Part shown: positions 26,263 to 34,592 of the stretch, one piece after another
Layout: each line of letters begins with the position of its first letter
Position numbering within the stretch: position 1 is the stretch's first letter
DNA from: an uncultured Verrucomicrobia subdivision 3 bacterium
GTDB lineage: Bacteria; Verrucomicrobiota; Verrucomicrobiia; Limisphaerales; UBA11358
Direction: 5' to 3'
DNA: 44,418 nucleotides
NCBI GenBank assembly: GCA_903820285.1
Contig: CAIJGS010000117.1
Location: 1 to 44,418, forward strand
Notes under the pieces: model-generated
Databases searched by the model: none
What the model saw: the letters and a program-made list of their open reading frames with translations, nothing else
What the model was told of the DNA's origin: nothing
Position numbers and translations under genes: made by a program

Positions 26263-27867
26263 TCAGGCCGAAAGCTTCAGATGGGTGATGCGAAAGGCGG
26301 CGCCTCGGGGGCTGTTGGGCAGGCACTGGATTTCCCAGCCGTGGGCGAGGACGATCTGTTGCACCACGGCCAGGCCGAGGCCGGTGCCTTTCTGGTGGGT
26401 GGTAAAGTAGGGTTTGAAAATCTCCTGCCGGCGTTCGGGGGGCACGCCGGGGCCGTTGTCACGGACGGTGACGGAGGCGAGGCCGGCGGCTTCGCGCTGC
26501 ATGAAAATTTCGATGTGGCCGCCGGGCTCGACGGCCTGGATGGCGTTGAGGAGGAGGTTGAACAGGACCTGCCGGAGGAGCTGTTCGTCGGCCTGGATGT
26601 CGATGGGGTCGCCGGCGGTTTCGACGCGCAGTTTCTTTTCCTCAATATCCTGATTGAGGGTGCGGATGATTTCGGCGGCGGCGGCTTGCAGGGAAATTTT
26701 GCTGCGGCGGACTTCGCGGGGGCGCGAGTAATTGATGAACTCGGTGAGCTGGGCGGTGACCTTGTCCGTCTCCTCAACGATGGTACGGGTTTTTTCGCGC
26801 ACTTCGGGCGGGGCATCGGGCAGGCGGGAGACCATCTGGGCGAGGCCGCGGATGATGTTCAGCGGATTGCGGGTTTCGTGGGCGAGGCCGGCCGCGGCGA
26901 GGTTCAGTTCCTTCAGATGGGAATTGAGTTCGCTGGCGCGGACAAGGCGGATCTGCAATTCGGCGGTCTGGCCCATGTTGCGCCAGGCGAGGCCGACACC
27001 GACGGCGGAGACGCCGGCGAAGAAGGCGATGATGAAGCGCAGCCACCAGTCGTCATTGCAAATGGCGCGATAGTTCTCGGCGGACATGACGAGGGCGAGG
27101 CCGTGGAGTTCGCGGCGGGCGGTAAAGGATTTAAATTCGCTCTCGGACATCCAGCGCATCCACGGGGCGCGGCGGTTGCCGCCCCGGGGACGGTCGCCGC
27201 CATCGGGCGGGCGGCGGTCATCGCCGGGCGGCGGCGGCGGGGGGGATTCCAATTCGCCGGCGGCATTGGTGGTAGGCGGTGGCGGATTGCCACCGGAAAT
27301 ATTACCAGGAAACCCGCCGTTGGTCTGGCCGGGTTCGCCGAGGGGCTGGTCGCGCCGGGTGCCAAAGTCGCGACCGCGGCCGGAGCCGTTGGTCAGGTCG
27401 TGGAACGAGGGGAGAACAACGGTGGGATTGAGGTTGGTATTCTCGGGGCTGACGGTATCGCCGGCGAGGGGCTGGACGAAGGCGACGTATTCATTGGCCC
27501 AATGTTCGCCCTCGGCGAGAATCTCGCGGGAGAACAGGTTGGTTTCGCCGACGGAAAAGAGGGGGTCGCCCTCGGTGTTGAGCAGGCCGACAGCGAGGAG
27601 GCCGCCGGAGCTGACGAGGGCGTTGGTGTGGACGGTGACGAGTTCCTTGAGCACGGGCTCGAGGCGTTCCTGAAACACCGTGCCGTGAAACCGCATGGCC
27701 CGGGTGACAGCGCCGAGGGTGCTGGCGATTTCATGGGACCGGTTGCGGAGGTCGGAGCGGGCGGCTTCGACCACCCGCGCATGTTCCCGGACCTGCCAGC
27801 CGACCACGAGCAGCCAGGCACCGGCCACCAGGCCGGTCACGAGTTTCTGGCTGCGTTTGAGTTCCAT
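26263..27867 (-). CDS. NtrB-like membrane sensor histidine kinase (orphan)
   Basis: This 534-residue protein has TM1 at about 10-27, an extracytoplasmic domain to about 277 that includes a Pro/Gly-rich stretch (about 163-236, with six consecutive Pro at 209-214), and TM2 at about 278-296. The HisKA domain has phospho-acceptor His330 in AGLAHETRNPLNIIRG, and the ATPase domain has N-box LLNAIQAV, G1 VRDNGPGVP and G2 GTGLGLAVV. This HisKA/ATPase style is that of NtrB/AtoS/PilS-type kinases, which often pair with sigma-54 activators. No receiver domain or response regulator is in the window. The gene begins 42 bases after the secretin C-half and is probably the last gene of the T2SS operon. The ATG at 27867 is used; the upstream TTG is ignored. 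Confidence 0.92.
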   Translation of the reverse strand: MELKRSQKLVTGLVAGAWLLVVGWQVREHARVVEAARSDLRNRSHEIASTLGAVTRAMRFHGTVFQERLEPVLKELVTVHTNALVSSGGLLAVGLLNTEGDPLFSVGETNLFSREILAEGEHWANEYVAFVQPLAGDTVSPENTNLNPTVVLPSFHDLTNGSGRGRDFGTRRDQPLGEPGQTNGGFPGNISGGNPPPPTTNAAGELESPPPPPPGDDRRPPDGGDRPRGGNRRAPWMRWMSESEFKSFTARRELHGLALVMSAENYRAICNDDWWLRFIIAFFAGVSAVGVGLAWRNMGQTAELQIRLVRASELNSHLKELNLAAAGLAHETRNPLNIIRGLAQMVSRLPDAPPEVREKTRTIVEETDKVTAQLTEFINYSRPREVRRSKISLQAAAAEIIRTLNQDIEEKKLRVETAGDPIDIQADEQLLRQVLFNLLLNAIQAVEPGGHIEIFMQREAAGLASVTVRDNGPGVPPERRQEIFKPYFTTHQKGTGLGLAVVQQIVLAHGWEIQCLPNSPRGAAFRITHLKLSA

Positions 27868-27909
27868 GGTTTTTCGGAGTCTGCAACCGGCCGGGCGGAT
27901 TGCCAAACC

Positions 27910-29205
27910 TTATTTTTTCTTCACCGGTACGGTTTCGAGAAACTTATCCAGCTGCTTTTCCGACAGCGAATTGGTGACGACATCGGAGGACAGGGTGCCG
28001 GCAGCGGTCAGCTCACCGATCTGATTCGGGGCGCGGACGATGTGCGGGGTGAGGAACAGGAGCAGTTCGTTCTTGTCATCCGTTTTGGTGGTGGACTTGA
28101 ACAGGTTGCCCAGGAGGGGGATATCGCCCAGGATGGGAACCTTGGTGACACTGGAGGATTTGGTATTGCCCATCAGGCCGCCAATGACGACGGTCTGGGC
28201 ATCCGGGGTGACGACGACGGTATCGGCCGAGCGGATGTTCACATTGGGGGCGTACACGGGGGTAGAGGCGGAACCGAGCAGGGTGCTACCGGCGGCGATC
28301 AACTGGCCGGGCGTGGAGGTATCCAGCTGCGAGGTCTGGGGCTGAACGATCATTTCCACGAGGCCATTGGCGCCGATGAAGGGGGTGACGTTCAGGATGA
28401 TGCCGACTTCGGTGTAGCTGCCGTTGATGATGGGAATGGTGGTGGAAGTGCCGGCCGTGGTGTAACTGACACCGCTGGGCAGATAGATTTCCTGGCCGAC
28501 GACAATCTTGGCGAGCTGGCCATCACGGGCCAGAATGGAGGGACGGGAGAGGACTTCGGATTTGCCGGCCTGGGCGATGGCGCGCAGGGTGGCGGTGAAG
28601 TCATTGCCGAGCATCTGGTAGAGGCCGGCGGGATTGCCGGACGAGGCCACACCGAGGTTCTGGCCCACGTTCATGCTTTGGTAGGTGGGGGTTACCTTGG
28701 CGCCGGATACGCCATTAGAGCCCAAGGTGCCGGCGAAGTTCGTCGTGTAGCCGGTGAGCTGCTCAAAATAGCCACTGTGGCCGGTGTAGCTGCCTTCCAC
28801 GCCGATGGCGGAGGAATCATTATGGGCGACTTCGAGGAAGACGACCTTGATGAGCACCTGCGGTTCGGGCACGTCGAGGTTGGCGATGACGTTGCTGATC
28901 TGGAGGCTGGTCTCGGCATCGGCGATGACGACGATGTTGTGCGTGGTGGGGTCCACGGTAATCGTGGCGCTGCCAACGGTACCGTTGTTGTTATACTGGC
29001 CGGCCGTGGTGGAGCTGGAACCGCCGCGGTTGCCGCCGCCGCCGTTGCCACCGCCGCCAAAGCCACCGAAACCACCAAACCCGCCGAAACCGCCACCACC
29101 GCCGACGCCGCCACCGGGACGGAATTGCGCGTGGGCGGCGAGGGCCGCACAGAGCAGGAACATCAGCGCGGCGCCGCCGGCTTTTTGAAAATAACTGGTC
29201 TTCAT
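27910..29205 (-). CDS. gspD: Secretin barrel half of a split GspD
   Basis: This 431-residue protein starts with its own signal peptide (residues 1-27, LMFLLCAALAAHAQ). A Gly/Phe-rich linker (29-62) follows, then the second half of an N3 domain (76-113: GSATITVDPTTHNIVVIADA, SNVIANLD). The outer-membrane secretin domain comes next (from PQVLIKVVFLEVAH at 116 to ELLLFLTPHIVR), with VPILGDIPLLGNLFK typical of the barrel. Domains N0, N1 and N2, normally in the same chain, are absent and are encoded by the gene just upstream. An AAGGA ribosome binding site lies about 12 bases before the ATG, so it is translated independently. Product: outer-membrane channel of the type II secretion system, probably assembled with the N-domain partner. 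Confidence 0.9.
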   Translation of the reverse strand: MKTSYFQKAGGAALMFLLCAALAAHAQFRPGGGVGGGGGFGGFGGFGGFGGGGNGGGGNRGGSSSTTAGQYNNNGTVGSATITVDPTTHNIVVIADAETSLQISNVIANLDVPEPQVLIKVVFLEVAHNDSSAIGVEGSYTGHSGYFEQLTGYTTNFAGTLGSNGVSGAKVTPTYQSMNVGQNLGVASSGNPAGLYQMLGNDFTATLRAIAQAGKSEVLSRPSILARDGQLAKIVVGQEIYLPSGVSYTTAGTSTTIPIINGSYTEVGIILNVTPFIGANGLVEMIVQPQTSQLDTSTPGQLIAAGSTLLGSASTPVYAPNVNIRSADTVVVTPDAQTVVIGGLMGNTKSSSVTKVPILGDIPLLGNLFKSTTKTDDKNELLLFLTPHIVRAPNQIGELTAAGTLSSDVVTNSLSEKQLDKFLETVPVKKK

Positions 29206-29228
29206 AATATTTTTTCCTTCAGGTAGGT

Positions 29229-30626
29229 TCAGAATTGGGTACCGCCAAGGCCGCGGCCGCCGGAGCTACCGCCGAACCCGCTCGAGCCGGAGCTGGAACT
29301 GGATGAACTGGTGGTGGTGGCGTTATTCTGCTGGCGCAGCATGAGCGCGCTGCTGGACGACGAGCTGGAGCCGCTGCCGCTGCGCGAGGTGCCGCTGGAT
29401 TGGAACATGGTTTGCAGGACTTGCAAGGCCTGCTGCGGATCGCCATTGTTCATGTGATAGACATAGACGTTCTGGTCGCGGGTGGAAGCCACATCGAGTT
29501 CGGTCATCATGCCGGCGATCTGTTCGATGAGTTCTTTCGGAGCCGTCACAATGACGGCCTGGATGCGGGAGTCCGCCACGGCCGTTACCTGGGTGGCCTT
29601 TTTGACACGGTCGCTGGAGCTGCCGCCGCCGCCGCCGGCACCACCGCCGCCCATCATGCGGGCAAAGAAGCCGCCGGGTCCGCCGCCGCCGCCGCCGAAG
29701 CGGATGGGCGACTGCGTATTGCCGCCGCTGCCGCTGCTGCTGGGGAAGATGCTGCTCAATTCGGACGCCACATCCGTGGGGCTGGCGTATTTCAGACGGA
29801 AGACGCGAATTTCCGTTTCCGCCTCGGCGCTGTCGTCAATGGCGCGGATGATTTCGGTGAGGTGGCGGATGTTGGACTGGGTATCAGTGATGACGACGGA
29901 GTTGCCGGCCTCGTTGGCGACGACGGTGGCCTGGGCGGAAACGAACGAACTCAGATCGGACACGAGCTGGCGCGCTTCGACGAAGCGGATGGGAATAATC
30001 TGGGTGACGATCTCATCGTTGTTGGGAATTTCCTCCGGCTTGTTGCCGCTCTTGACGGGGATGTTGCGCGTCTTGGCATCGTTCTTGTCCACGATGGTGA
30101 GGGTGCGGCCATCGCGGATGGCGGCGTAGCCGTTTTTATTGAGGACATTGTTGAGCAGGTCCACGGCCTCGTCCTTGGTCATGGAATGGCTGCTGATGAC
30201 GCTGACGTTGCCGTTCACGCGGGTGTCGAGCACGATGATGAAGCCGGCGGCGTCGCTAAGATAATTCAGGACCATCTCGAGCGGGGCATTGCGGAAATTG
30301 AGGCGCAAGGTGCCGTCACTGTTGGTGCTGCTGGCGTTGACGGGCGGCATGAACTCGGACGTGATGTCCTCGTGCGGCTTGGGGCTGGTCGTGGCCGGCA
30401 GGATGACAATGGACTTGGTGGGCTTGTCGGCGTCCGGCTGCGGCTGGCCAAGCTGCATATCCGGCGGCGGTCCGGGCGGGCCGCCGACATCGGGGCCGTT
30501 GCCCTGGCCAGGCGGGGGCACGGGTGGGTTATTGTCGCCGGCATTGCCGCCGGGGGTATCCTGGGCGGCGGCAACCATCAGCCCGGCCGCGCCTAACGTA
30601 ATGAGGCTTAAAATAATTTTTTTCAT
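29229..30626 (-). CDS. Secretin periplasmic N0-N1-N2 half of a split GspD
   Basis: This 465-residue protein has a signal peptide (1-21) and a Pro/Gly-rich linker (24-65). It then has N0 (about 106-182, LRLNFRNAPLEMVLNYLSD), N1 (about 204-265, VTQIIPIRFVEARQLVSDLS and EAGNSVVITDTQSNIRHLTE), N2 (about 271-379, with a Gly-rich insertion at 296-342) and the first half of N3 (384-409, NVYVYHMNNGDPQQALQVLQ). A Ser/Gly-rich tail and the stop follow. There is no secretin barrel. The chain therefore ends in the variable loop of N3, and the next gene resumes at the matching point. The start overlaps the stop of the GspC-like gene (ATGA). It probably forms the periplasmic ring and gate of the T2SS channel, contacting GspC. 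Confidence 0.88.
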   Translation of the reverse strand: MKKIILSLITLGAAGLMVAAAQDTPGGNAGDNNPPVPPPGQGNGPDVGGPPGPPPDMQLGQPQPDADKPTKSIVILPATTSPKPHEDITSEFMPPVNASSTNSDGTLRLNFRNAPLEMVLNYLSDAAGFIIVLDTRVNGNVSVISSHSMTKDEAVDLLNNVLNKNGYAAIRDGRTLTIVDKNDAKTRNIPVKSGNKPEEIPNNDEIVTQIIPIRFVEARQLVSDLSSFVSAQATVVANEAGNSVVITDTQSNIRHLTEIIRAIDDSAEAETEIRVFRLKYASPTDVASELSSIFPSSSGSGGNTQSPIRFGGGGGGPGGFFARMMGGGGAGGGGGSSSDRVKKATQVTAVADSRIQAVIVTAPKELIEQIAGMMTELDVASTRDQNVYVYHMNNGDPQQALQVLQTMFQSSGTSRSGSGSSSSSSSALMLRQQNNATTTSSSSSSSGSSGFGGSSGGRGLGGTQF

Positions 30627-31237
30627 TGGTTTTCCTTTTCCCGTAATTGCTTGAGTCGTTGTAAAATGTCGCTGGTTGGTCCGCCGGCGGCGGGGGTGCT
30701 GCTGGTGGAACTGCTGCTGGAAGCCGAGCTGGAACTGGTGCTGGAGCCGGAGGTATCCGCCACGCCGGTGATTTCACCGGGGCCGGTCAGGACCCACTTG
30801 TTATCCACCTGGCGCATGACGTCGCCCACCTTCAGTTCGAGGTGTTCTTTCTTGTCGGCGGAATCCAGCGTGACACTGGTGAGTGAAATATCGCTGACGG
30901 TGTAGCCAGCGATGTCCTGCTGGTTGACCAGAATTTTTTTGTAATCGGCGCTATTGCCGCTGAAGAAGGCGAACAGGCCCTTGCTGTAAGTCATGGCCCC
31001 GACAAAGGCAAACGAGGGGGCGGAGACGGGAATGTGAATGCTAGTGGGTCGAGGCCGGCGGATGCCGGTGCGGTAATGCGGCTGGCGGCTGGGATCAAAA
31101 ATATTGCGGTCGGTGATAAACCGGCTGAACGAACTGTAATCCGTGGGGCCGGGCTCCTTGTTCGACTGGGCGAACGCGACCGTACCGCCGGCCAGTCCGA
31201 GCGCGAGCAGGGTTAGAATCAGGGGTGCGGTTTTCAT
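30623..31237 (-). CDS. GspC/PilP-like periplasmic T2SS protein
   Basis: This 204-residue protein has a signal peptide (LILTLLALGLAGGTVAFAQ). The segment SSFSRFITDRNIFDPSRQP resembles the start of the homology region of GspC/PilP proteins. A small beta domain follows (FAFVGAMTYSKGLFAFFSG, YTVSDISLTSVTLDSADKK, LELKVGDVMRQVDNKWVLTG), then a Ser-rich linker and a charged C-terminal helix LQRLKQLREKE. In classical systems GspC links the inner-membrane platform to secretin domain N0. Its four-base overlaps with gspM upstream and the secretin N-half downstream fit that role. There is no true membrane anchor, so it is more PilP-like. Assignment is by position and pattern. Confidence 0.7.
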   Translation of the reverse strand: MKTAPLILTLLALGLAGGTVAFAQSNKEPGPTDYSSFSRFITDRNIFDPSRQPHYRTGIRRPRPTSIHIPVSAPSFAFVGAMTYSKGLFAFFSGNSADYKKILVNQQDIAGYTVSDISLTSVTLDSADKKEHLELKVGDVMRQVDNKWVLTGPGEITGVADTSGSSTSSSSASSSSSTSSTPAAGGPTSDILQRLKQLREKENQ

Positions 31238-31770
31238 TTGATCTCCTTGGCGCCGAGCGCGAGGCCGTCGATGTCCACGCTCATGGTCATCTGCTGGCCG
31301 GTGGTATCATGGGCGCCGAGCTCGACGGTATCCAGCCGGATGGCCATGGGGCCCTTTTCCAGGTCATAGAGAAACCGGGTGAGGGAACCGAGGTCGCCGG
31401 AGGTTTCGACGCGACAGGTGAGGGTCATGTAATTGGTGGAATCATTTTTCCATTGCGGCATGAGGCTGGTGACTTCGGCCCCGCAATCGCGGGACCATTC
31501 ATCTACCGCGCGGAGGAGCTGCTGCTCGGCGAGGGCGGTGTCGGCGGGCAGGGAATTGCTCTGCATGTCGTTCCAGTGGTTCTGCACCGCGGTGTCGCGG
31601 GCCAGCAGGCTGCGGCCCTCGGCAACGCGGGCGCGCAGGTCTTTGATCTGCGCGGACCGGGCCGTGTACCAGTCGGACAGCGGACCATAGATGAAATTGA
31701 CGCCCACATACAGCGCCACGGCGACAATGGTGAGAGTGATCAGGAATTGCTGGCGGTTTTCAATTTTCAA
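31234..31770 (-). CDS. gspM: GspM/PilO-like inner-membrane protein
   Basis: This 178-residue bitopic protein has one N-terminal membrane helix (FLITLTIVAVALYVGVNFIY), a coiled-coil segment (ARSAQIKDLRARVAEGRSLL) and a C-terminal ferredoxin-like domain (YMTLTCRVETSGDLGSLTRF, AIRLDTVELG). This is the layout of GspM/PilO, which pairs with GspL on the periplasmic side of the inner membrane. The start overlaps the gspL stop by four bases, as does its own stop with the GspC-like gene. Confidence 0.85.
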   Translation of the reverse strand: MKIENRQQFLITLTIVAVALYVGVNFIYGPLSDWYTARSAQIKDLRARVAEGRSLLARDTAVQNHWNDMQSNSLPADTALAEQQLLRAVDEWSRDCGAEVTSLMPQWKNDSTNYMTLTCRVETSGDLGSLTRFLYDLEKGPMAIRLDTVELGAHDTTGQQMTMSVDIDGLALGAKEIK

Positions 31771-33218
31771 TTGCCACCTCCGTTGTTGTAATGGAATGTC
31801 AGGACAAATTGGATGGGAGATTTGCCGCGGCTTTGTACGTAGTGCAGGCCGGTGACACCGGGGACGGCGGCAAGTTTCTTATCCACGGCGATGAGGGCTT
31901 GGATATCGCGCGCGGTGCCGGCGCAGGTGATGGTGTTGCCGTCGCGGACCTCGATGTTCTTTGCCGTAACGGAACCATCTTCCGTGAAACACAGGGTGAG
32001 CTGGCGGAGGATGGCGAGGTTCGGGAATGTGCCGTCGTACCAGGGACGATACTGGACGATGTTGTCCTGCACGTGCTGCAACTGGCCCACGCGAACGGCC
32101 ATGGCGTTCCACTGGGAACCGAGGCGTTGCAACTGGAACTGCTGCCAAAGGAACAGGGCGGCGACGAGGGCCACCACGGCGGCCACGGCGGCACCGGTGG
32201 TGCGCAGGCGGCCGGAGGAATATTTGGCGACAAAGCGCTCGATGACGGTCGGCTTGGGCGGGAGAAATTCGAACGGAGTCGGCTGTTCCGCGAGCCGGCG
32301 GGCGGCGAGGCTGAAGGCGCCCGAGAGAGTGGCTTCGGCGGGCAGCTGCAGGCCGAGTTCGCCGGGGGCATAGCCGCTGACGATTTCCACCCGCAGACCC
32401 ATGGGACCAAACCGGATTTCCAGTTCGTCGGCGAGCCGGCGGGCGAGTGCCTGCGGTCCAAAGATGCGGATGCGCTTGAGGGCGTTGCGGACTTCATCGG
32501 GCAGCTGGCCGTAGGAAATGCGCGTTTCGCGGGCGACGATCTCCGCCTGGAGGACGGGCTGGCCGTTCTCATTTTCCACGGCGCCTTCGATGGTGCGGAG
32601 GGCCAGGACGCCGCCACCGGCGGAAATTTGCAGGGCAACGTTGGCTTCGCCGATGGCGAGGGCGAGGACGCCCTGGGATTTTTCATCGGCGGGCGGTTGC
32701 AGAGCGCTCAGGCCAAGGCCGAAGCTGACGGGCTTGAGTTTGGCCGCGACGAGAACTTTCTCCAGCACCACGAGATGGGCGGTGGGAATGCCGGCGAGCA
32801 GGACGTTCTGTTTGTCACCAGCCAGGGCGGCGCGCGAACTGGCGATCTGGAGAGTGGCGACATCGGAGTGGAAACCGCGTTCAGCCTCGACTTCGAGGAG
32901 GTTGGCGGCATCGGCCTCGGCGAGTGGCGGCAGCTCGGTGGCCATGGTCAGCACCCATTTCAAGGGCAGGCCGACGATGCAATGGCGTTCGCGGATGCCG
33001 GCGGTATCGAGCTGATTGCGGATCTCGCGGCCGACCAGTTCCGGCGCGGCGGTGAGGGGATCGAGCGTGAGGGTGACGGCGAACTGCTGTCCCACGGTGA
33101 GCGACCCGTTGTTGCGGCGCAGCACCACGCCCTCGAGCCGGCTGCCGTCGAGCGTCAGTCCGAGCAGGGCCGCCAGTTTCTTTTGCCGCCGCGGTTTGAA
33201 TTTAAAGTCAGGTTTCAT
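31767..33218 (-). CDS. gspL: GspL-like protein (PilM-PilN fusion architecture)
   Basis: This 483-residue protein has an N-terminal cytoplasmic actin-like (PilM/GspL) domain from about 14 to 320 (LLGLTLDGSRLEGVVLRR, CIVGLPLKWVLTM, LALAIGEANVALQIS). A single membrane helix at about 340-358 (TGAAVAAVVALVAALFLW) follows, then a periplasmic PilN-like ferredoxin domain to the end (VTAKNIEVRDGNTITCAG, FVLTFHYN). GspL recruits the GspE ATPase to the membrane and pairs with GspM. The overlap with gspK upstream and gspM downstream (ATGA both times) supports strict co-translation. Confidence 0.88.
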   Translation of the reverse strand: MKPDFKFKPRRQKKLAALLGLTLDGSRLEGVVLRRNNGSLTVGQQFAVTLTLDPLTAAPELVGREIRNQLDTAGIRERHCIVGLPLKWVLTMATELPPLAEADAANLLEVEAERGFHSDVATLQIASSRAALAGDKQNVLLAGIPTAHLVVLEKVLVAAKLKPVSFGLGLSALQPPADEKSQGVLALAIGEANVALQISAGGGVLALRTIEGAVENENGQPVLQAEIVARETRISYGQLPDEVRNALKRIRIFGPQALARRLADELEIRFGPMGLRVEIVSGYAPGELGLQLPAEATLSGAFSLAARRLAEQPTPFEFLPPKPTVIERFVAKYSSGRLRTTGAAVAAVVALVAALFLWQQFQLQRLGSQWNAMAVRVGQLQHVQDNIVQYRPWYDGTFPNLAILRQLTLCFTEDGSVTAKNIEVRDGNTITCAGTARDIQALIAVDKKLAAVPGVTGLHYVQSRGKSPIQFVLTFHYNNGGGN

Positions 33219-34591
33219 TGCGTGTTTTTCGCGACCAGATCCTGCCGCACCTTTTCGCCGAGCGCCCAGCCGAGGCGGCTGAGATCCTGGCGATAAAGAA
33301 TTTTGGGCGAGCCGTCGCTCAGGTCGAAAATGAATTTTACGCGGCGGTAGCCACGACCGAACGGACCGACCGCCGCAATATCGGCGGCAAACTGATAGCT
33401 GTGGGTGGTCACGTAATCGCCTTTTGCGAGCGCGGTGACGACGGGGCTGTTGTTGCCGAGGGCGTCAATGATCCAGGCAACGGAGGCCAGGTTGCCGGCG
33501 TTCTGCTGACGGTAGGTGAGAAGGGTCTGCGCCGCGCTCTCGGCGGTCTGATCATCCACATTGAGGCCCATGAACACGGCGGTGAGGACGTCGCCGCTGG
33601 CGGTGTTGACGTTGACGCGGCCGCGGAAATAGGTGTTGGTGCTGGTGGTGACGCCATTGGCGATTTTGCCAAAATCATCGGAACTCATGCCCGCCTTTTT
33701 CAGCCGGAGGCAGAGATCGAAAAGGCCGTTGCAATTGTTCGCCGCCGCGCCGTTCGGATGAATGCTGCGATACAGGGATTGGGCCATGCTGGTGGCACTG
33801 CTGGTGCCGGAATCCTGGAAGAGCGTGGTCAGTTTGCTCTGCGTGGCCGTGTTCACGTTGGTGAGCGAGGAGCCATCGGCATGGAAATTGGGTTCGCGGG
33901 TGTAAACCGTGGTGTATTCGAAGAGGCCGGAATCGAGTTCGCCGTTGCTGTTGAGATCTTTTTCGTTTTTGTCGAGCACGCCATTGCGGTTGATATCCTC
34001 GCCCACGAGCATGTCCATGGTGGCACCCGACACGAGGCGCAGTTCATCCACGGTTTCGAAGGGGGAATTTTTGGCCTCGTAACCCAGGGAGGTGTAATCC
34101 AGCGAGACGATGCCATTGGTGCCGCGCCAGTCCATGATGGCATTGGCAAAATCGGTGGTGATGGTCGGCAGGTATTGAAACACGTTGGTGCTGGTGTTGT
34201 TCAGGTTCAGCTTGCCGCCTTCATCCACGAGGCCGAAATAGGGCTCGGTGGAGGGGGTGCCGCTGGGGTCGCGGCCGATGATCCAGAATTTTGCATCGCC
34301 CACGGGGACGGCGGCACATTGGATCTGGGTGTTATCGGGCATGGCGCCGTTGGTGGCGTAATTCAGGAGGGCGTAGGAGACGTAGCGGGCGGCGCCTTCG
34401 ATGGCCTGCTCGGCGGCGATGCCGTCCACGCGGTTGTCGGCCGCCTGCAACTCATAATTCATGGAGTTGGCGAAATAGAGCGCGATGCTGACGAGACCAA
34501 TGCTGATCCAAAGCACAATGATGAGCACAGAGCCGTTCTCGCCGGAGCGGCGGGAACGAAGCGCGTTCATGGTTGTGTGTGGCAAATGCAT
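33215..34591 (-). CDS. gspK: GspK minor pseudopilin (tip initiator) with EF-hand-like loop
   Basis: This 458-residue protein has an N-terminal pseudopilin helix after ENG (SVLIIVLWISIGLVSIAL) and, as expected for GspK, no Glu at +5. The large globular domain includes FGLVDEGGKLNLN and a helix-hairpin-like region (FETVDELRLVSGATMDMLVG), typical of GspK. Residues 199-210 form a perfect EF-hand loop (DINRNGVLDKNE), and a second partial loop follows at 212-220. GspK caps the pseudopilus tip with GspI and GspJ. The ATG at 34591 is preferred over 34570 because GGAAG lies five bases before it, one base after the gspJ stop. Confidence 0.88.
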   Translation of the reverse strand: MHLPHTTMNALRSRRSGENGSVLIIVLWISIGLVSIALYFANSMNYELQAADNRVDGIAAEQAIEGAARYVSYALLNYATNGAMPDNTQIQCAAVPVGDAKFWIIGRDPSGTPSTEPYFGLVDEGGKLNLNNTSTNVFQYLPTITTDFANAIMDWRGTNGIVSLDYTSLGYEAKNSPFETVDELRLVSGATMDMLVGEDINRNGVLDKNEKDLNSNGELDSGLFEYTTVYTREPNFHADGSSLTNVNTATQSKLTTLFQDSGTSSATSMAQSLYRSIHPNGAAANNCNGLFDLCLRLKKAGMSSDDFGKIANGVTTSTNTYFRGRVNVNTASGDVLTAVFMGLNVDDQTAESAAQTLLTYRQQNAGNLASVAWIIDALGNNSPVVTALAKGDYVTTHSYQFAADIAAVGPFGRGYRRVKFIFDLSDGSPKILYRQDLSRLGWALGEKVRQDLVAKNTQ

Positions 34592-34592
34592 G

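Noticed and set aside
26215-29226. A 1003-residue open frame on the plus strand across the kinase and secretin genes
   Set aside because: It is antisense to two clearly recognised genes. Its Gly/Ala/Asp-rich composition is the usual shadow of high-GC coding DNA, and no domain is visible.
29206-29228. Sequencing frameshift as the cause of the split secretin
   Set aside because: The downstream half begins with a proper signal peptide and ribosome binding site, and the upstream half ends in low-complexity sequence rather than in a domain that continues in another frame.
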